Under the pieces are notes generated by a model that saw only the letters and a list, made by a program, of their open reading frames with translations, searched no databases and had not been told where the DNA came from. Shown here in pieces: positions 5,587-5,599 of a stretch of 5,599 nt of DNA. The first letter of the stretch is position 1. Each line of letters starts with the position of its first letter. Source of the stretch: an uncultured Eisenbergiella sp. GTDB lineage: Bacteria > Bacillota > Clostridia > Lachnospirales > Lachnospiraceae. The DNA lies in NCBI GenBank assembly GCA_948960675.1, contig CARDPF010000212.1:1-5599 (forward strand), read 5' to 3'. A program made the position numbers and the translations under genes.

Positions 5587-5599
5587 TAACCTCCCTGCC

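Larger units (their letters stand above)
5518..5599 (-). repeat. Two 13-bp direct repeats containing the Shine-Dalgarno
   Basis: The minus strand carries GGCAGGGAGGTTA at 5530-5518 and again at 5599-5587, 69 bp apart. The distal copy is cut by the window end, so the repeat may be longer. It places a second strong Shine-Dalgarno 5 nt before the in-frame TTG at 5584. It may be a small leader duplication or mark an alternative translation start. Confidence 0.7.

Overview
The window reads as chromosomal DNA of a Clostridia bacterium, most likely Lachnospiraceae. Three features suggest this: the LigA sequence subtype (KLDG followed by TRGNG and NLCSGSVRQL motifs), the acetyl-type MetA, and the Rpn/PD-(D/E)XK nuclease genes that are abundant in that family. 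Every gene supported here is on the minus strand.

Right part (about 1883-5599): a compact three-gene unit transcribed right to left. It encodes an RluF-type 23S rRNA pseudouridine synthase, then the NAD-dependent DNA ligase LigA (4-nt ATGA overlap), then the MetA homoserine O-acyltransferase (23-nt overlap). MetA carries Glu at position 111, which predicts acetyl-CoA rather than succinyl-CoA use. The rluF leader at the window edge holds an 11-bp inverted repeat, a GC-rich hairpin abutting the Shine-Dalgarno, and a 13-bp repeat of the Shine-Dalgarno segment. The three products serve unrelated tasks (rRNA modification, replication and repair, methionine synthesis), so the link looks like shared transcription rather than one pathway.

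Left part (about 1-1882): an AT-richer patchwork of broken mobile DNA. It holds a 5'-truncated Rpn-family nuclease gene, a 42-bp near-perfect palindrome overlapping its putative promoter, the C-terminal stub of a tyrosine recombinase with altered active-site residues, and a frameshifted C-terminal remnant of a second Rpn-like gene followed by a strong intrinsic terminator.

The most interesting observation is that the last ~18 codons of metA occur a second time at 100-156, in the same orientation, on the far side of this patchwork. The two copies share an exact 20-bp core (128-147 and 1911-1930) and diverge mostly at third codon positions. With the integrase stub between them, the simplest reading is an integration at the 3' end of metA that restored the gene and left attL/attR-like repeats, followed by decay of the element. 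A partial metA duplication is the main alternative. I found no RNA genes, CRISPR arrays or clear novel defence system.
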